NCBI RefSeq assembly: GCF_001653235.2
Contig: NC_035790.1
Coordinates: forward strand, 2,046,001-2,110,000
DNA: 64,000 nucleotides
Source: Pochonia chlamydosporia 170
Lineage: Eukaryota; Ascomycota; Sordariomycetes; Hypocreales; Clavicipitaceae
Reading direction: 5' to 3'
Under the pieces are notes generated by a model. It did no database searches. It saw nothing but the letters and a program-made list of their open reading frames with translations, and had not been told where the DNA came from. Below are positions 23,264 to 35,090 of this stretch, piece by piece. Numbering within the stretch: the stretch's first letter is position 1; each line of letters starts with the position of its first letter. The translations under genes were made by a program, and so were the position numbers.

Positions 23264-25454
23264 GTGTATGCAAGGAGGTCGGTTCGGCGCATGAGGATAT
23301 ACAGCGGGATGGTTTGGAAGAGGGGCCAAAAAGCAATAAAGGGTGTCAAAGAAGATTTGATGTTTGGGTTTCCCTTTTGGACCGGTTCAACCCAGAAGTT
23401 GCTTATGGCGAGACTTGACTGACCTTGAAGTTGTTATGGTGACCACCTGGTGTTCTTCCCACTCCAACTAAGAATCTCGAGCGGTCTGGTCGTAGCCTAT
23501 GAGTTTGTTGATTGCCACATTGCAAATCTCCAACTGAACGAATGGCAGAAGCAAAGCTCGTTTGCCCGCAGTTGGCGTTAACCTGCATGAACATCCGACT
23601 AGCCATACAAATTACATGTTTCGTATGACACGATAAACAACTACACCTCATGACCTTTGCCACAAAGCACCACGAGTTCATGAATTCCAATGAAGTCGTC
23701 GTTGTTGATATAGGGTGGGCTGCTGACTGGACACGGCGCTTACTGACTGGCTGTTGAAGATCTGAGTGCTGATTGATTCAATGTTGCTCCATACAACCTG
23801 ACCAATGGGTAAGTTGAATCTTACCCGGACCTTTCTCCTTGCCCGAGAATGCTGCAGGCGCTTAGGAAAGTTGCAATTGCAATTCAAGACCTCCTCTTCC
23901 AATACCTTGCTGGTCATCCACAAGTTCAGGTCAGCCCCTGACCCAGGTGCTCGATCGACCAGTCTGGACGTGGCGATTCTCCTAGGCCCCCTTGTTCCCC
24001 TGTGCCGTCAACTCACCCACGCTGTATTACCGAGCGCCAGGAGCGGTGTAGCCAGGGTATCTTTTGGTTGTGCATGGAGCAGGAGCTTACGAGATCCTTG
24101 GCCGGAATAGTTGCATGTCCCCAGTTGATATCTCAACTCATTCGGCTATTACGTCCTGGGGGAGAGATAGCGAGATGACTGCAGGATATGGGATGATGTG
24201 TGGTTTTTCAACCCTGTTGGGTCAGCTGTGCCACCGCTGAACAGTCCACCCAAGTTCGTATTGTGCTGGGAACTCACACCACCGAATTCTCTGGGGCTGG
24301 TAATACAGCCACTGGGCGCCTCTATTGCTCCAAGAACTTCAGCCATGATCTCGAGCTGTCAGTGGTAGCTCGAAACGAATTGATGAAAATTCTTTCGTCT
24401 TAGTGATTCTTTCGTTTGGGTTCAGCGGCTTCCGGCCCGCAGCGTTTTGTGTTGGCCCCTGGTTTGTTTGGTTTCTGCGGGTAGAGCTCAAACGAAACTC
24501 GGAGTTGTCGCAGGTGGTTTAGCGATTGGCAGCTTTGGGCGAATCACGAAGGCTGGCCGAGAAGACGGAGCTGATACCCTTCTTGTGGCGACAAGTCTCA
24601 TATGCAATGATGTACAACCGGAGTATACATTGCCCAAGCCCCAGGTCAACTCGACGTTGACTTGTGCGAGGGACGATTATACCGGGTCCGAAGCGCCTTT
24701 GTCAAGTGGTCGTTCATGGCTCATGGCATCCTTGTGCGTCGGCACATGAAAGATGCATACAGAGATTACCATGAAGATTCCTCAGTTAGGAATACCACGC
24801 ATTGAGCAAACGAATATGTCCAAGTCACCGCTGGTGCCGCCACGATGTCCCCCTCCCAACGCCATGTTCAGTCGAGAGCAGCATTTTGATTGTGACCTTC
24901 TGGACACAAGTGGCGGAGGTTCCATCAGTTCCTGGCACTAGTCCAGGAACCAGTTCTCTAGTCGATTTTCCATCGAGGTCAGCAGCTGTTGGACCTGGTT
25001 TGGGGGTATAAACCCAGAAATAATGGTGGGGATTGTGGTGGTGTGGCTGACATTACGAGCCAACGAGCGTTTGAACCTGTCGACAAACCGCCGAGAAACG
25101 ACGATGGCGTCGGTCGCCAGCCACCTAATCCGTCAAATCCGTTCAAGGCTCGGTCTTCTTCTCTTGTGGACGGACCGGGGTTATTGGCACAGGTGCATGG
25201 CTTCTCAAGCTCTTGGCTAAAGTGGTTTTTTTTGGAGGTTCGTCTGGGGGCACATCAACCTTACCCACGTTGGCTTCTTTAATTATCGATTCGACCACAC
25301 AGACCAGACATTTTTATCCACCATGGACAATTGGCTCAAGCATCGAGAGAAGGGGAGGGTCCAATGGCGATTCCAGGTGGAACTGGTAATATCTGGCCAA
25401 TTTTGGGTTGCACGGGAGTAACATTGGCTGGAAGCAAGTGCATGTACGGAGTAA

Positions 25455-25474
25455 GGTACCTAGGTACCTAGGTA
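25455..25474. repeat. Tandem palindromic TACCTAGG units
   Basis: GGTACCTAGG is repeated twice in direct succession next to a TACGGAGTA motif. Intergenic. Confidence 0.7.
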
Positions 25475-26167
25475 TGTCCATCACGGCGTCTGGAGTACGG
25501 AGCACGGAGTATGCAGGTACGCATTGCTTGCTTCCTTCCTCGCTGCTTATCGATTGGCACACGCCGTCAAGTCAATCGTTTGATGTCCGTCCTGCACGCG
25601 CCGACCCAATCACCAGCCAGCCGTGTCCAGTCCTTTTGCTTCTTGGCCGCCAAGCCATTGAGCATAATGTCCCAAATGTCCCAAACCTGTTCGCATGTGC
25701 TTTATCATGACATATTATGAGTTGTCGACAGGAAAAGGAACCTGCCTGTCATCAAAAGCGCTCCGTCAATGAACCCCTGCCTCCTGCAAATTAGCCTCCC
25801 TACCACTCGACCCCTTTTTGGCCAGGAACCTGTCGTTGGCGATGCCACCCTCCCGGCCGGGTACCTTCCGCTAAACCTCTTTGGGGTCCGCACGCGCTCG
25901 TGTCCCTGTTCATCCTCGACCACCTTGACCATCTTTGCCCATCTCTTTCTCGCTCTGTCTCTTCCTGTCTTTGGTACCCCCCCCAGTAACAAACAGACGA
26001 AGCTCACTTCCTCACCGTCAATGGTTCTGATGTCCGCCGCCCAGGACCGTGCCTCTTTTCCCTTTCTCGTTTCTCAATTTGCCGATACTACATCCCTTTC
26101 ATGGCCAATTTAATGACCTGGTGATAAGACATTGTTGCTTGGTCTGGTCACACGCCCGAGTCCTAAA

Positions 26168-29100
26168 ATGGCACAATTAGCTTCGGCTCATGGTTCTGAG
26201 TCGGTGTCGGCGGACATTGACATGGAGTCGAGGTCGTCGTTCATTGCGCCAACTTCTGATACACCATCTGCCTCAAAGTCTTCTGACCTGCTCCGACACG
26301 ACGTTGACTCCTCATCAAGCCACCAGCTCCAGGACCGACAACACCTCCAGCACCTCCAGCACTCGCAGCAGCACCATCAGCACCATCAGCACGACTCCTT
26401 GGACAAGATCCGCCGTCAAACATCATCTGACACAGACACGGACACTGACACCCATCAGCATCATCAGCATCATCCTCGTCCCCCTCTACCCACTGGACAT
26501 AGCCTGGCCAATAGTCTCAGCTCCTTGGCTTCCTTCTCGACTCCTGTTGCGACTTCACAGCCAGCAGTTGCCTCAACTACGTTTGACTCAACTATTATTC
26601 CTCACTTCCCCCCTCCTCCCTTCCGGACCCCTATCAAACGGAAGCCTTTGTCCTCATCGGCTTCTTCTTTGGCTGCGTCATTGTCTCTACGAGACTCTGT
26701 TATCGCTGCGGTTCCCGCTCCCTTGAACTCAGAAGTTCTCCCTAAACCCGGCCAAAGATTTGCCAGGCCACCATCTGTTGATAGTCCAACGTTTTACGAC
26801 TATCCACAGTCCCTCAGGACCTCAGTGCCTTCTTGCTCGTAAGTTTCATCTATATGCCCGGCCCCTCCCTTGGTTTTACTATTGGGGATATCTCCCTGTT
26901 CTTGCGGCCATCTGTTGCTTCCTGCATACGTTTTGGCTTGGCATTTGTCTCGTCTATAGGGACGGTGTTTTCCTAAATTTAACGAGGGCCTCATTCGCGT
27001 CCTGTCAATGCCGAGCGGCTACTTTTCCTAGGCTCAGCCAACGCGGGCCGCGCGTGTATTTTTCTCCCGCTCGGGTTCGACATGAGAGTTCCAGAAGGGC
27101 GCCTAACTAACTGGAATCTTAAATCTCAGATCTCCCGTCACCGCCAACCTGGGTCACGCCCACGGGGAAGCTTCCGAGGCGCGCAGCATTCCAGCAGGCG
27201 AGCCGCTTTACGAAGATAGATCCGAACTATCGGATGTGCTATCTGTCTACGACGAGTCAGATTCACAAGGCTCCAAAAAGTCGTCATCTCCAGATGAGAA
27301 CAACATCGGCGGTTCTAACCCTGGACACGTAATAGATGACAATAGCTCCGACGACATAGAGTCTATTGCCCGCAGCTTTAGCCCTGGACACGTAATAGAC
27401 GACAATAGTTCCGACGACATAGAGTCCCTTTACGGAGACCGTTCAGACTATACTCCGACTCCGCCCATGTTTGCTCCCAAACCAACTCCTCCACACCTCA
27501 AACTCGACACAGTCGAATCATCAGCTTCCCAAAGTGAACTAGAATTACAACAACAACAACCTGGATCTCCAGAGTCGGCAAAGTTAGCTGCATCTCCGCA
27601 GCTGAACAAGCCGCTACCTAAATCGCCCAGCCAGGCGTCGCCTTTTGCAACACTGTTTGGCTGGTCCAATCCGTCACCGTCCGTGACGGACTTTTCGTCC
27701 ATACCCTCACCATTGTCCCCCAGCAAAAACGCAAATGAGGCGCTTGGTGCTTCGGGAAATAACAGATCGAACTCATCATCTAGCAATTCCAATGGTGCAA
27801 CATCGAATCCAATCGGATATTGCGAATCATACTTATCAACACCACCCCCTGGGACGGCCGCGTCGTCTCTCCAAATCGATGAGATGGAGGACGAACTGAA
27901 GGCCATCAGCTCTGAGCTGGCCGCGTCCATCCGGCGTGAGATGGATCTTGAAGACCTCGTCGACAGGCTTCAAGAACAAATGAATAACCCACAAGCACCA
28001 AGCAAGCGATCAAGCGACTATTTTTCAGATTCGGGTTACAGCTCTGCCAAAGTCAGCGAATATGATCATAGCAGAGAAGAAATCGAAAAGATCCAAAGGA
28101 GATCAGAGCAGGAGAAGGCATCCATTCGTCTAGAACTAAGCACCAAATTACAGGATGAGAGGTCAAGGAGGAAAGCTCTTGACCAACAGATCAAGGATTT
28201 ATCTGAGAAGGCTTCGCAAATGGACCTCGCCCACATGAATAACCTGGATGCCAATGATCGAGTCAAGGATTTAGAGAAGGCGTGCGAAGACTTGAGACGA
28301 CGGCTTAACGAGGAACGCGATTCCAAGACCAATTTCGAGGACTTGCTCTCTGGTCTTAAGAGCGAATTGCAAGAAGCCTGTAATGAAAGGGACAATCTTC
28401 GAGATGAAGTTGTACCCCAACTACGAGCCAGAGTGGAGGGGTTGGAAGCCGAAGCAGCTTCTTACGCTAACCTTACATATGAATCCACAAAGATGCAACA
28501 TCAACTACAATCCCTGAAGCAGGAAAACACGTCGCTTCGTAACTCACTCGGCCCAGATGACATTGCGTTGGCTAGGTCAAACACGGTGGCAGCCAGCTCT
28601 TTCAAGGCCAGAGGTCCAAGTGGTTTTGGTGGCTTGTCTAGGTCAGAGAGCGTTAAGCACCCTCAGTCAGAATCAAGGGAAGCCCTGGCGGAGCGATTAA
28701 AGGACGTGGAAGCCCAACGAGATGCCTTGCACAGTGCATTGAAGAATCTCCTTGAGAGGCAAGAATTCCAGACCCGCGAAAATGAAAAGAAAATCAAGAT
28801 TCTGGAGGCCGAGCGCCAACGGCTGATGCTAGAACCGCGGAAAGCAGGATTCGATAAAGAAATCTCCAGCTTGCGCACCGAGATCAATGTCCTGCGACGT
28901 CGTGCCGAAGATGCACTCGAACAAAAGTGGCAAGTGGAGAAGGGCTTGGGCGGTCTAAAGATGGACCTTGATAGAGCCGAGGAAGAGATTGCTTCCCTTC
29001 GCTCTTTGCTTCAAGAAAAGGATATTCTAATCCCTCCTTCACTGGCTCGATCCAGCGCCGCCAGTGGCACACTAAGTACTCCTGTTACCTCAGAATCTCT

Positions 29101-29971
29101 CCAGAAGGCCTATCAAGACCTGCGAAGCTCCTACTCCGAATCATTGGAGCGCATTAAGAAGCTGGAGCTTAACACAGGCGACGCCGCGTCCGACGAGAGG
29201 ACTAAGCTTGCGATTGAGCGCCTGGAGCAGTCTCTTTCAGCAGCTGTTTCAGAGCGGGATGCCGCGCGACGACATTTGGATGGCCTAAAGACCCAAGTCA
29301 ACGGATTGGCGGCTGGAGAATCTGAAAGCCTTAACAGGGAGAAGGCCTTATCCGAGGAACTGGGCGAGTCTGCTTTGCGTGTCGAACAGCTTGCTTCCCA
29401 AGTCCAGCAACAACTGGCTACTAACGCTGAGTTGCGACAGCGACTTACTGACACGGTTGCTCGAGGTGAATCCGACCGAAAACTGAACTCAGAACGGATT
29501 ACCGAGCTGCAGGCACGCCTCCATGCCCTCGAGGAGCAGCTTGTCACGGCGCAGACCGCCTCCGAGGACCGAGTCGGTCGACACGAAGAGGAACTTAGCC
29601 AGCTTCGAGAAGCCCACAATGAGCAGCTTCGTCGCATCAACAGTGGTGCTGGCGTAGGCGTTACCGCCCGTAAGGGATCACTTTTGAACCCTGCGGCGTC
29701 AGCTGTCTTTGGGCGCTCTAGCCAAGTCATTCCGGCCAGGAGCTTTGAGGAGGAAGTTGAAATCAAGAATCTCCGAGCCCGCGTCGCAGAGCTCGAGAAG
29801 GCTCTTGCCGACGCTGAGAGCGAGATTCAGCAGGTCGTTTCTAAGATGAACGAAGCGCAGATTGAGGTCATGAACCTCCAGGAAGAGCGCGAGACAGCTG
29901 CTCGAGAGACGCGAAGACTCCAGAAGGCTCTGGAGGCGGCCAAATTGACACCACTGAGCGGACGAGCTTAA
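26168..29971 (+). CDS. Large coiled-coil protein of filamentous fungi, function unknown
   Basis: Exons 26168-26838 and 27130-29971 (291-nt intron; TC|gtaagt donor, ctcag|A acceptor) give 1,170 residues. The ATG at 26168 has good context (aaaATGg). The N-terminal third is disordered and low-complexity: a His/Gln tract (QHLQHLQHSQQHHQHHQH), an Asp-Thr run (DTDTDTDT), and Ser/Pro-rich stretches. A 21-residue unit occurs twice in tandem near the start of exon 2 (PGHVIDDNSSDDIES). From MEDELKAISSELAASIRREM onward, to nearly the C-terminus, heptad-rich Glu/Lys/Leu/Arg sequence predicts long coiled coils broken by Ser/Gly linkers. No membrane segment or catalytic motif is visible. This build suits a scaffold at septa, cell tips or the cytoskeleton, but that is inference; septation-associated coiled-coil proteins of fungi are one candidate family. 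Confidence 0.8.
27319..27427 (+). repeat. In-frame tandem duplication, period 63 bp, in the coiled-coil gene
   Basis: The segment from CCCTGGACACGTAATAGA at 27319 recurs at 27382 with only two silent differences over about 46 bp. This gives two copies of PGHVIDDNSSDDIES spaced by 21 codons. Confidence 0.85.
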
Positions 29972-30889
29972 CTTCAGTTGGCTTCAACAGAGCACAGATG
30001 TGGTGATACGAAGCCAAGAGTCCAAACAAAAGGTGCTTCAAAGGTGATTAGTGGTTGAAAACAAATGTGTCATGAAAGGGATTAATTGTGCTGCATAAGC
30101 GATTGGAGTTTTTTGTTGTTTGCTTTGCTTGCATCCATACGGAGGTAGGCTCTATCATTGTATGGGAATCGAACTCAGCCTCACATCAACATTGTTGATA
30201 ATCTGTCCATAAAAACAGGGCAAGCTCGGATTGTCATCATACATATTCAGATTCAAAGTATGGATTATATACATGGTGCTGCGGAGCAATACACGGGCAG
30301 ACACCCGAGGCGGAAACTTGTCGAAGTTGCAATGGACATGGCCGGCTGGACGACCATTTGCATCGTATTATATTCTGGAACACTATAATGTTTTATTAGT
30401 AAAATCTAACTCTTAAGTATGGTGGGAAAATGGGGAGGTTGTAGTGTATTATTAGAGTTGTGGGTTAAATGAAGGATTTTTTCACCAAGAAAAGGAGTCT
30501 AGAACTATACAGATTGAAGTGACTGTAGCCTGCCTGGTGGCCGTTGTGTATTGAGTTTAATGCCTGGTTTGTTGTCATTCCCATCTCGACGATTGTCCTG
30601 GGTGTGGCTGCCTACGGGCGACTAGACGCTCCACATCGGAGTGCAGGCGACATTCACGCTCCATCGCCTTCCCAGAAAGCCTCGCCGTTCTTGTTGCGCA
30701 CAACTACAACCAAAACTGTCAGTGAATATGAAAATCAATGATGCATTTGTCTCAGATGTCATATTCCCGCCGACTTGACACGCTATGACCTGGTTGTAAT
30801 CTTAACCAGACAACAAAAGTCGATCCAGGACTCACACTCCACATCCAGACGGGTTTCTCCCTGCAGATGTCCTCGAAAGACATCAAACC
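29972..30889. other. Intergenic: 3' region of coiled-coil gene and POL4 promoter
   Basis: About 0.9 kb. Only a 65-codon ORF at 30544-30741 without recognisable features is present. It ends with the upstream ORF at 30867-30893. Confidence 0.5.
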
Positions 30890-30893
30890 ATGA
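30867..30893 (+). promoter_or_regulatory. Eight-codon upstream ORF whose stop overlaps the POL4 start codon
   Basis: ATG at 30867 opens a reading frame of eight codons (MSSKDIKP) that stops at TGA 30891-30893. The POL4 ATG occupies 30890-30892, so stop and start overlap as ATGA. Such an arrangement can tie translation of the main ORF to reinitiation or leaky scanning. Confidence 0.6.
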
Positions 30894-33112
30894 CGCTGGA
30901 ACAGCCTTCTCTTAGCGAGAAAATCGACTATTTTAACCGGTTGAAATCATTTGAAGACAATGGCGAAGATGCATTTGACGTGCGCGAAGAACAAGACCGT
31001 CTGCAGCTTGCCCGATTCTTCCACACCAGAATGTCGCCCGCGCCTCAAGTCCATCAAAAGGCAGCAGACATAGATAATCAACCCGCAGCGAAGCACCTTG
31101 AAGATCTAACGCGATCAACTGCATCCAAACCAATAACTATAAAGGCGACTCCTCAGAATCTCACTCGCACGCGCCTCAACAACCTCCTCGACCAGGACCA
31201 AGACGACACCGTAGTGCCGGACTCGAACCGTCCCTTGACGGGGAGGAATACGCCGTTGCTTAGACGCCTGGGAAGCACTGATTCACCTTCGAACCTGATG
31301 TCTAAGAAACGGAAACGCGATTCTATTCAACTCCGTCCAGAAGGAGAGCAGATTCTCAAGGGCCTTTCATTTTACTATATACCAAATAATGATATTGCAC
31401 CCGCTAGAAGACTACGTATCAATAAAGCTCGTGAGTTCGGAGCTTTGTGGACGCGGGAGATAGCGAGTGCGACGCATGTCATTGTTGATAAGGGGATTCA
31501 CTACAAGGACGTGGAAAAGGTTGTGGCCGGGAAGGACGTGTGTGTTGTGAGTGAAGAGTATCCTGTGGATTGTATTCGCTTTAGGGCGTTGCTGGATGGG
31601 AGGCAGAAGAAGTATATGCTCCAGGGGCAGCCTGATGTGACCGTGCAGGAGGAGACGGCGAAGGAGGTGACAAGTTCGGAGGAGTCGACAACGTCATTGA
31701 AGATTAAGCCTCAGCATAGGGATTCGAGGAGGTGGGATTTCGTGCCGCAGCTGGGGACGCCCTTGAGGAGTGTGGAGGGGACGCCAGCTGTGGAAGATTC
31801 GCAACCGGGGGATGCTGGGCGGGAGAGTGAGAAGAAGGGGTTGGATGTGGATGATGAGTTGTCGGGATACATTTTGATGATGCAGGAATTTAAGGACCTT
31901 CCGCTCGATAATGACGATGACGATGGTCGATCTGTGGCGGATCATACAGAGGTTCCGTCAGATGAGGAAGAGCGAATCTCGTCTGGGGATGAGAAGAAGA
32001 CCAGGTCGGGTAAGAAACGGGTTGGTCAGAAAGACATGAGGTTTGAGGATCGGTTCGCCTGCAATCAGGCTGGGGCGCAAGATGCGTATCAGAACAATCC
32101 GAATGCTAGGACGATTGAGGTTCTACAGAGCATGGCTAATTACTATGATCGAATCAACGATCACTGGAGAACAACGGGATACCGCAAGGCGATTACGACT
32201 TTGAAAAGGCAATCTTCCAAGATTACCACAGAGGAGGAAGCATTTAGGCTGCCGCATATTGGACGAAGAATTGCCCAGAAAATTGAGGAGATAGTCACGA
32301 CAAATAAACTCCAGAGACTGGAGTATGCACAGGATGAACCGATGGATGGCTCTCTCCAGATATTCCTACAGATATACGGTGTGGGCACGAAGCTCGCTCA
32401 ACAGTGGCTTGCTCACGGTTATCGAACACTTGAAGATGTCAAGACAAAGGCCAAGCTCAACCCTAGCCAACGAGTCGGGGTAGAGCACTTTGACGATCTT
32501 AACACCAGAATTCCTCGCCGTGAGGTAGAGGCTCTGGGGGCGGTTGTGAGAAAGACAGCGGCAAGGATTGATCCGCAGGCCGAGTTGATAATTGGCGGGA
32601 GCTACCGCAGAGGGTCTGACAGTTCAAATGACATCGACTTTATCGTGACCAAGTTGGGCACAGACTCGGTGGCACAACTGCGGCCGTTCTTAAATGAATT
32701 GGTTCGTACGTTGGAGAAGGAGGACTTCCTCACGGCACGCCTGGCATCGTTTCATACTGGCGGTGATGGCAGCAAATGGCACGGTTGCTGCGTCCTCCCG
32801 AAAACGAAGGGCATCAACGACACGGACTACCGGCCGATTTGGCGACGCATTGACTTTTTGCTTGTGCCGGAGTCGGAGATGGGTGGTGCGCTGATTTATT
32901 TTACGGGTAATGATATTTTTAATCGCAGCATACGGCTGCTGGCGTCGAAGAAGGGCATGCGCCTCAATCAGAGGGGGTTGTTCAAAGATGTGGTTCGGGG
33001 TCCGAATAGGGTTCGGGTTACGGACGGGGAATTGGTGGAGGGGAGGGATGAGAGGAGGATATTTGAGATACTGGGCGTGAAATGGCGAGAACCGCATGAA
33101 CGGTGGTGCTGA
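30890..33112 (+). CDS. POL4: Family X DNA polymerase (Pol4 / Pol lambda-mu type)
   Basis: Gap-filling nuclear polymerase used in non-homologous end joining and base excision repair. Single exon, 740 residues. A basic nuclear signal KKRKR is at 139-143, followed by a BRCT domain at about 150-240 (FYYIPNND ... ATHVIVDKGIHY). An acidic Ser-rich linker follows. The polymerase core starts near 390 with the 8-kDa domain (MANYYDRINDHWRTTGYRKA) and helix-hairpin-helix signatures (LPHIGRRIAQKIEEI; QIYGVGTKLAQQW). The nucleotidyl-transferase motif GGSYRRGSDSSNDIDFI starts at 569, placing metal-binding Asp at 581 and 583, with the third Asp near 655 (RRIDFLLVPE). The thumb block YFTGNDIFNRSIRLLASKKG is intact. 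The start context is aaaccATGa. All catalytic residues are present, so the enzyme should be active. Confidence 0.93.
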   Translation: MTLEQPSLSEKIDYFNRLKSFEDNGEDAFDVREEQDRLQLARFFHTRMSPAPQVHQKAADIDNQPAAKHLEDLTRSTASKPITIKATPQNLTRTRLNNLLDQDQDDTVVPDSNRPLTGRNTPLLRRLGSTDSPSNLMSKKRKRDSIQLRPEGEQILKGLSFYYIPNNDIAPARRLRINKAREFGALWTREIASATHVIVDKGIHYKDVEKVVAGKDVCVVSEEYPVDCIRFRALLDGRQKKYMLQGQPDVTVQEETAKEVTSSEESTTSLKIKPQHRDSRRWDFVPQLGTPLRSVEGTPAVEDSQPGDAGRESEKKGLDVDDELSGYILMMQEFKDLPLDNDDDDGRSVADHTEVPSDEEERISSGDEKKTRSGKKRVGQKDMRFEDRFACNQAGAQDAYQNNPNARTIEVLQSMANYYDRINDHWRTTGYRKAITTLKRQSSKITTEEEAFRLPHIGRRIAQKIEEIVTTNKLQRLEYAQDEPMDGSLQIFLQIYGVGTKLAQQWLAHGYRTLEDVKTKAKLNPSQRVGVEHFDDLNTRIPRREVEALGAVVRKTAARIDPQAELIIGGSYRRGSDSSNDIDFIVTKLGTDSVAQLRPFLNELVRTLEKEDFLTARLASFHTGGDGSKWHGCCVLPKTKGINDTDYRPIWRRIDFLLVPESEMGGALIYFTGNDIFNRSIRLLASKKGMRLNQRGLFKDVVRGPNRVRVTDGELVEGRDERRIFEILGVKWREPHERWC

Positions 33113-34089
33113 TGATTGATGATGATGATGATGATGATGATGATATTTGAACTGGAATTGCATGGGTCATCAGGAGCAGTTTTGGGTTTAGATGGGCAAT
33201 GGACATTGAATGTCTCGGTGGACGGCGCTGACCGCGAGCAACTTGACAGCTTCGTTTTAGACAATCAAGAAGGAACGGCCAAGTAGACTTGCATCCTGCC
33301 AATTTGAGAACGTGTCAACTAAGCACCCGGGGAAGTTGCCAATTTGGATTGATGCCCCGCCTGGAGAAGTGTTGGCTGTTGTGTCAATTTCGCGGTGAAT
33401 TTCTACTCTTGCAAAATAATGCCTGTTGTATTGTCTTCTGATCCATTTGCCCGTAAATTCACATGTGAAAGGCCAATACCACTGTACAGCAGCCAAGACA
33501 TATCGGTCAGCAGCGCATTTGCATGTCAAAAGATGGGGACTAAGACTAGTGCGTCATATGGCCTGGCTGTTCCGTCGCGGGGCGGTCGCTGATACGGCTG
33601 GTCTGGCTTAATGTCCATGGATTTGCCAGTCCCCAGACGGCATTGGTGCACATTGGATTGGATGCGAACCGCTCAAGTGGACGGGACCCGCTGATGACAT
33701 GGACCGGACTGGACTGGACTCGACGGCTCCAGATCAGGACACCAGACAGCAATTGACCACAAGCTAAACCCGCATTCCGAGGCTCTATCCCGGACCAGTT
33801 GACGCTTTTCTGCATCCATGTCCACCAGACATATCAACACCGGCGCCGCATTCACCTCTTGCATCCAAATCGACCTCTCTTCATCACTCCCGAGCTGCAA
33901 CCACTCCGACATACCCCGACCGAGCACCATTTCTTCTGCGGTTTCTCAATGCGCATACCCAAGATTTGAATCAACCAATCTGCCTCTCTAGTCTCGCCTT
34001 TTAGCAGAAACCAGGCCGCTCTCGCGTGCGGCTTTGCCTCTACGAACCGGCCGAACATTCCCCATACCCACTCTTTGCCGAGGCACATC
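33113..34089. other. Intergenic: POL4 3' region and PMP24 promoter
   Basis: A (GAT)n microsatellite directly follows the POL4 stop (33118-33144). About 33690-33720 is a run of GGACT-type units. No gene recognised. Confidence 0.5.
33118..33144. repeat. (GAT)n microsatellite
   Basis: Nine near-perfect GAT triplets just 3' of the POL4 stop codon, presumably within its 3' UTR. Confidence 0.8.
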
Positions 34090-35090
34090 ATGGCGACGAC
34101 CGTCGAAGCTCTCAAGGTACGAGATGCGATGCTCTATGCTATCACAGCGATGCGGCGACGTCTATATCATTTTCCTGGACACTGTGAAAAGTTTGCGCGC
34201 TGACTCTTGGGGTTGTTCTGCTCTCATGTAGGTTGCGCTGGAGCGCATCGTACTGGACCCGAGATATCATGATCTTCTCTCGTTGCTCAAGACTGCCCGC
34301 AATGGCGCCGTCTACGGAACCAAGGTTCGGTTTCCGCATGCACTGGTGTAAGTACATGCTGTATTTATCATAGCTGTGCGAGAATGGCCGTAACTGACAA
34401 AGGTGATGCCTTTAGGATGATCTTCCTTTTCCGATCTGGAACGTACGTACATTCGCCGGCCCATATCGAGACCACATAGCCGAGGCGATATGCTAACGAA
34501 TTTTGTCCCCAAACAGATTCCGACAAAAGATTGCCTTAGTATTGAGAGCTACCAAAAAGCACGCCACTAACCTGGCCCGATTTGCGACGATATACAAACT
34601 GACTCTGCTCGCGTTGAAACACTGGGGGCCGAACCCCGGCAAGGAAGGCATGTGCCACTTTATATTTTGCACTTGGAAGAAGTCCAAAACTAACCTTGAG
34701 TGTGCCAATACAGGTCCCTACGACACCTTCATCGGAGGCCTTTTGGGCGGCTACATTGTATTCGGCCAAAGGTCGAAGCGCAACGGCAAGATCTCCTCGG
34801 TCAGCCAGCAAATCGTCATCTACATCTTTGCACGAGTCGCGCTGGCGCTGGCCCGCATCGCCGTCAAGCCCGGACACGGATTCCCCGTCGTCTCGAAAGA
34901 GCCTCTACATTCTCAAATCAGCTACTACGCCTGGCCGGCCTTTGCCTCCCTCTCCTGGGGCATGGTCATGCTGCTGTTCAAGACGCACCCCGAGGATCTG
35001 CAATCCAGCTTGCGAAGCAGCATGACGTACATTTACAAGGACTGTGACGAATGGGATGGCCTGAGGACGTTGCTGTGGCATAACAAATAG
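34090..35090 (+). CDS. Peroxisomal membrane protein 4 (PMP24, Tim17/22/23-like)
   Basis: Integral peroxisomal membrane protein of the Tim17/Tim22/Tim23/Pmp24 superfamily; its exact role is not settled. Five exons: 34090-34116, 34232-34347, 34416-34442, 34517-34647 and 34714-35090, giving 225 residues. Two exons are only 27 nt long. Marks of the family are KTARNGAVYGTKVRFPHALV early, FRSGTFRQKIALVLRATKKH, the join GPNPGKEG|PYDTFIGG at the last intron, then GLLGGYIVFGQRSKRNGKIS. Hydrophobic helices follow, including YYAWPAFASLSWGMVMLLF. The last intron begins with GC instead of GT (GAAG|gcatgt), ends in acag and carries a perfect CTAAC branch region. It is 66 nt long with no stop, so retaining it would insert 22 residues without changing frame. 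The length and basic loops suit PMP24. Confidence 0.9.
34648..34713 (+). other. Non-canonical GC-AG intron in the PMP24 gene
   Basis: The donor is G|GCATGT, the branch region aaaactaacc and the acceptor aatacag. Removing it restores the conserved Pro-Gly-Lys-Glu-Gly-Pro-Tyr-Asp block. The interval is in frame and stop-free. Confidence 0.75.

Larger units (their letters stand above)
22160..26167. other. Gene-poor intergenic tract of about 4 kb
   Basis: Only short overlapping ORFs, none with domain features. It contains an (AAAGG)n tract at 23231-23263, tandem TACCTAGG palindromes at 25455-25474, a TACGGAGTA motif at 25445-25453, and the dispersed 10-mer GACCAGACAT at 22911-22920 and 25302-25311. 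The last several hundred bases are pyrimidine-rich and probably hold the promoter and 5' UTR of the coiled-coil gene. Confidence 0.55.
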
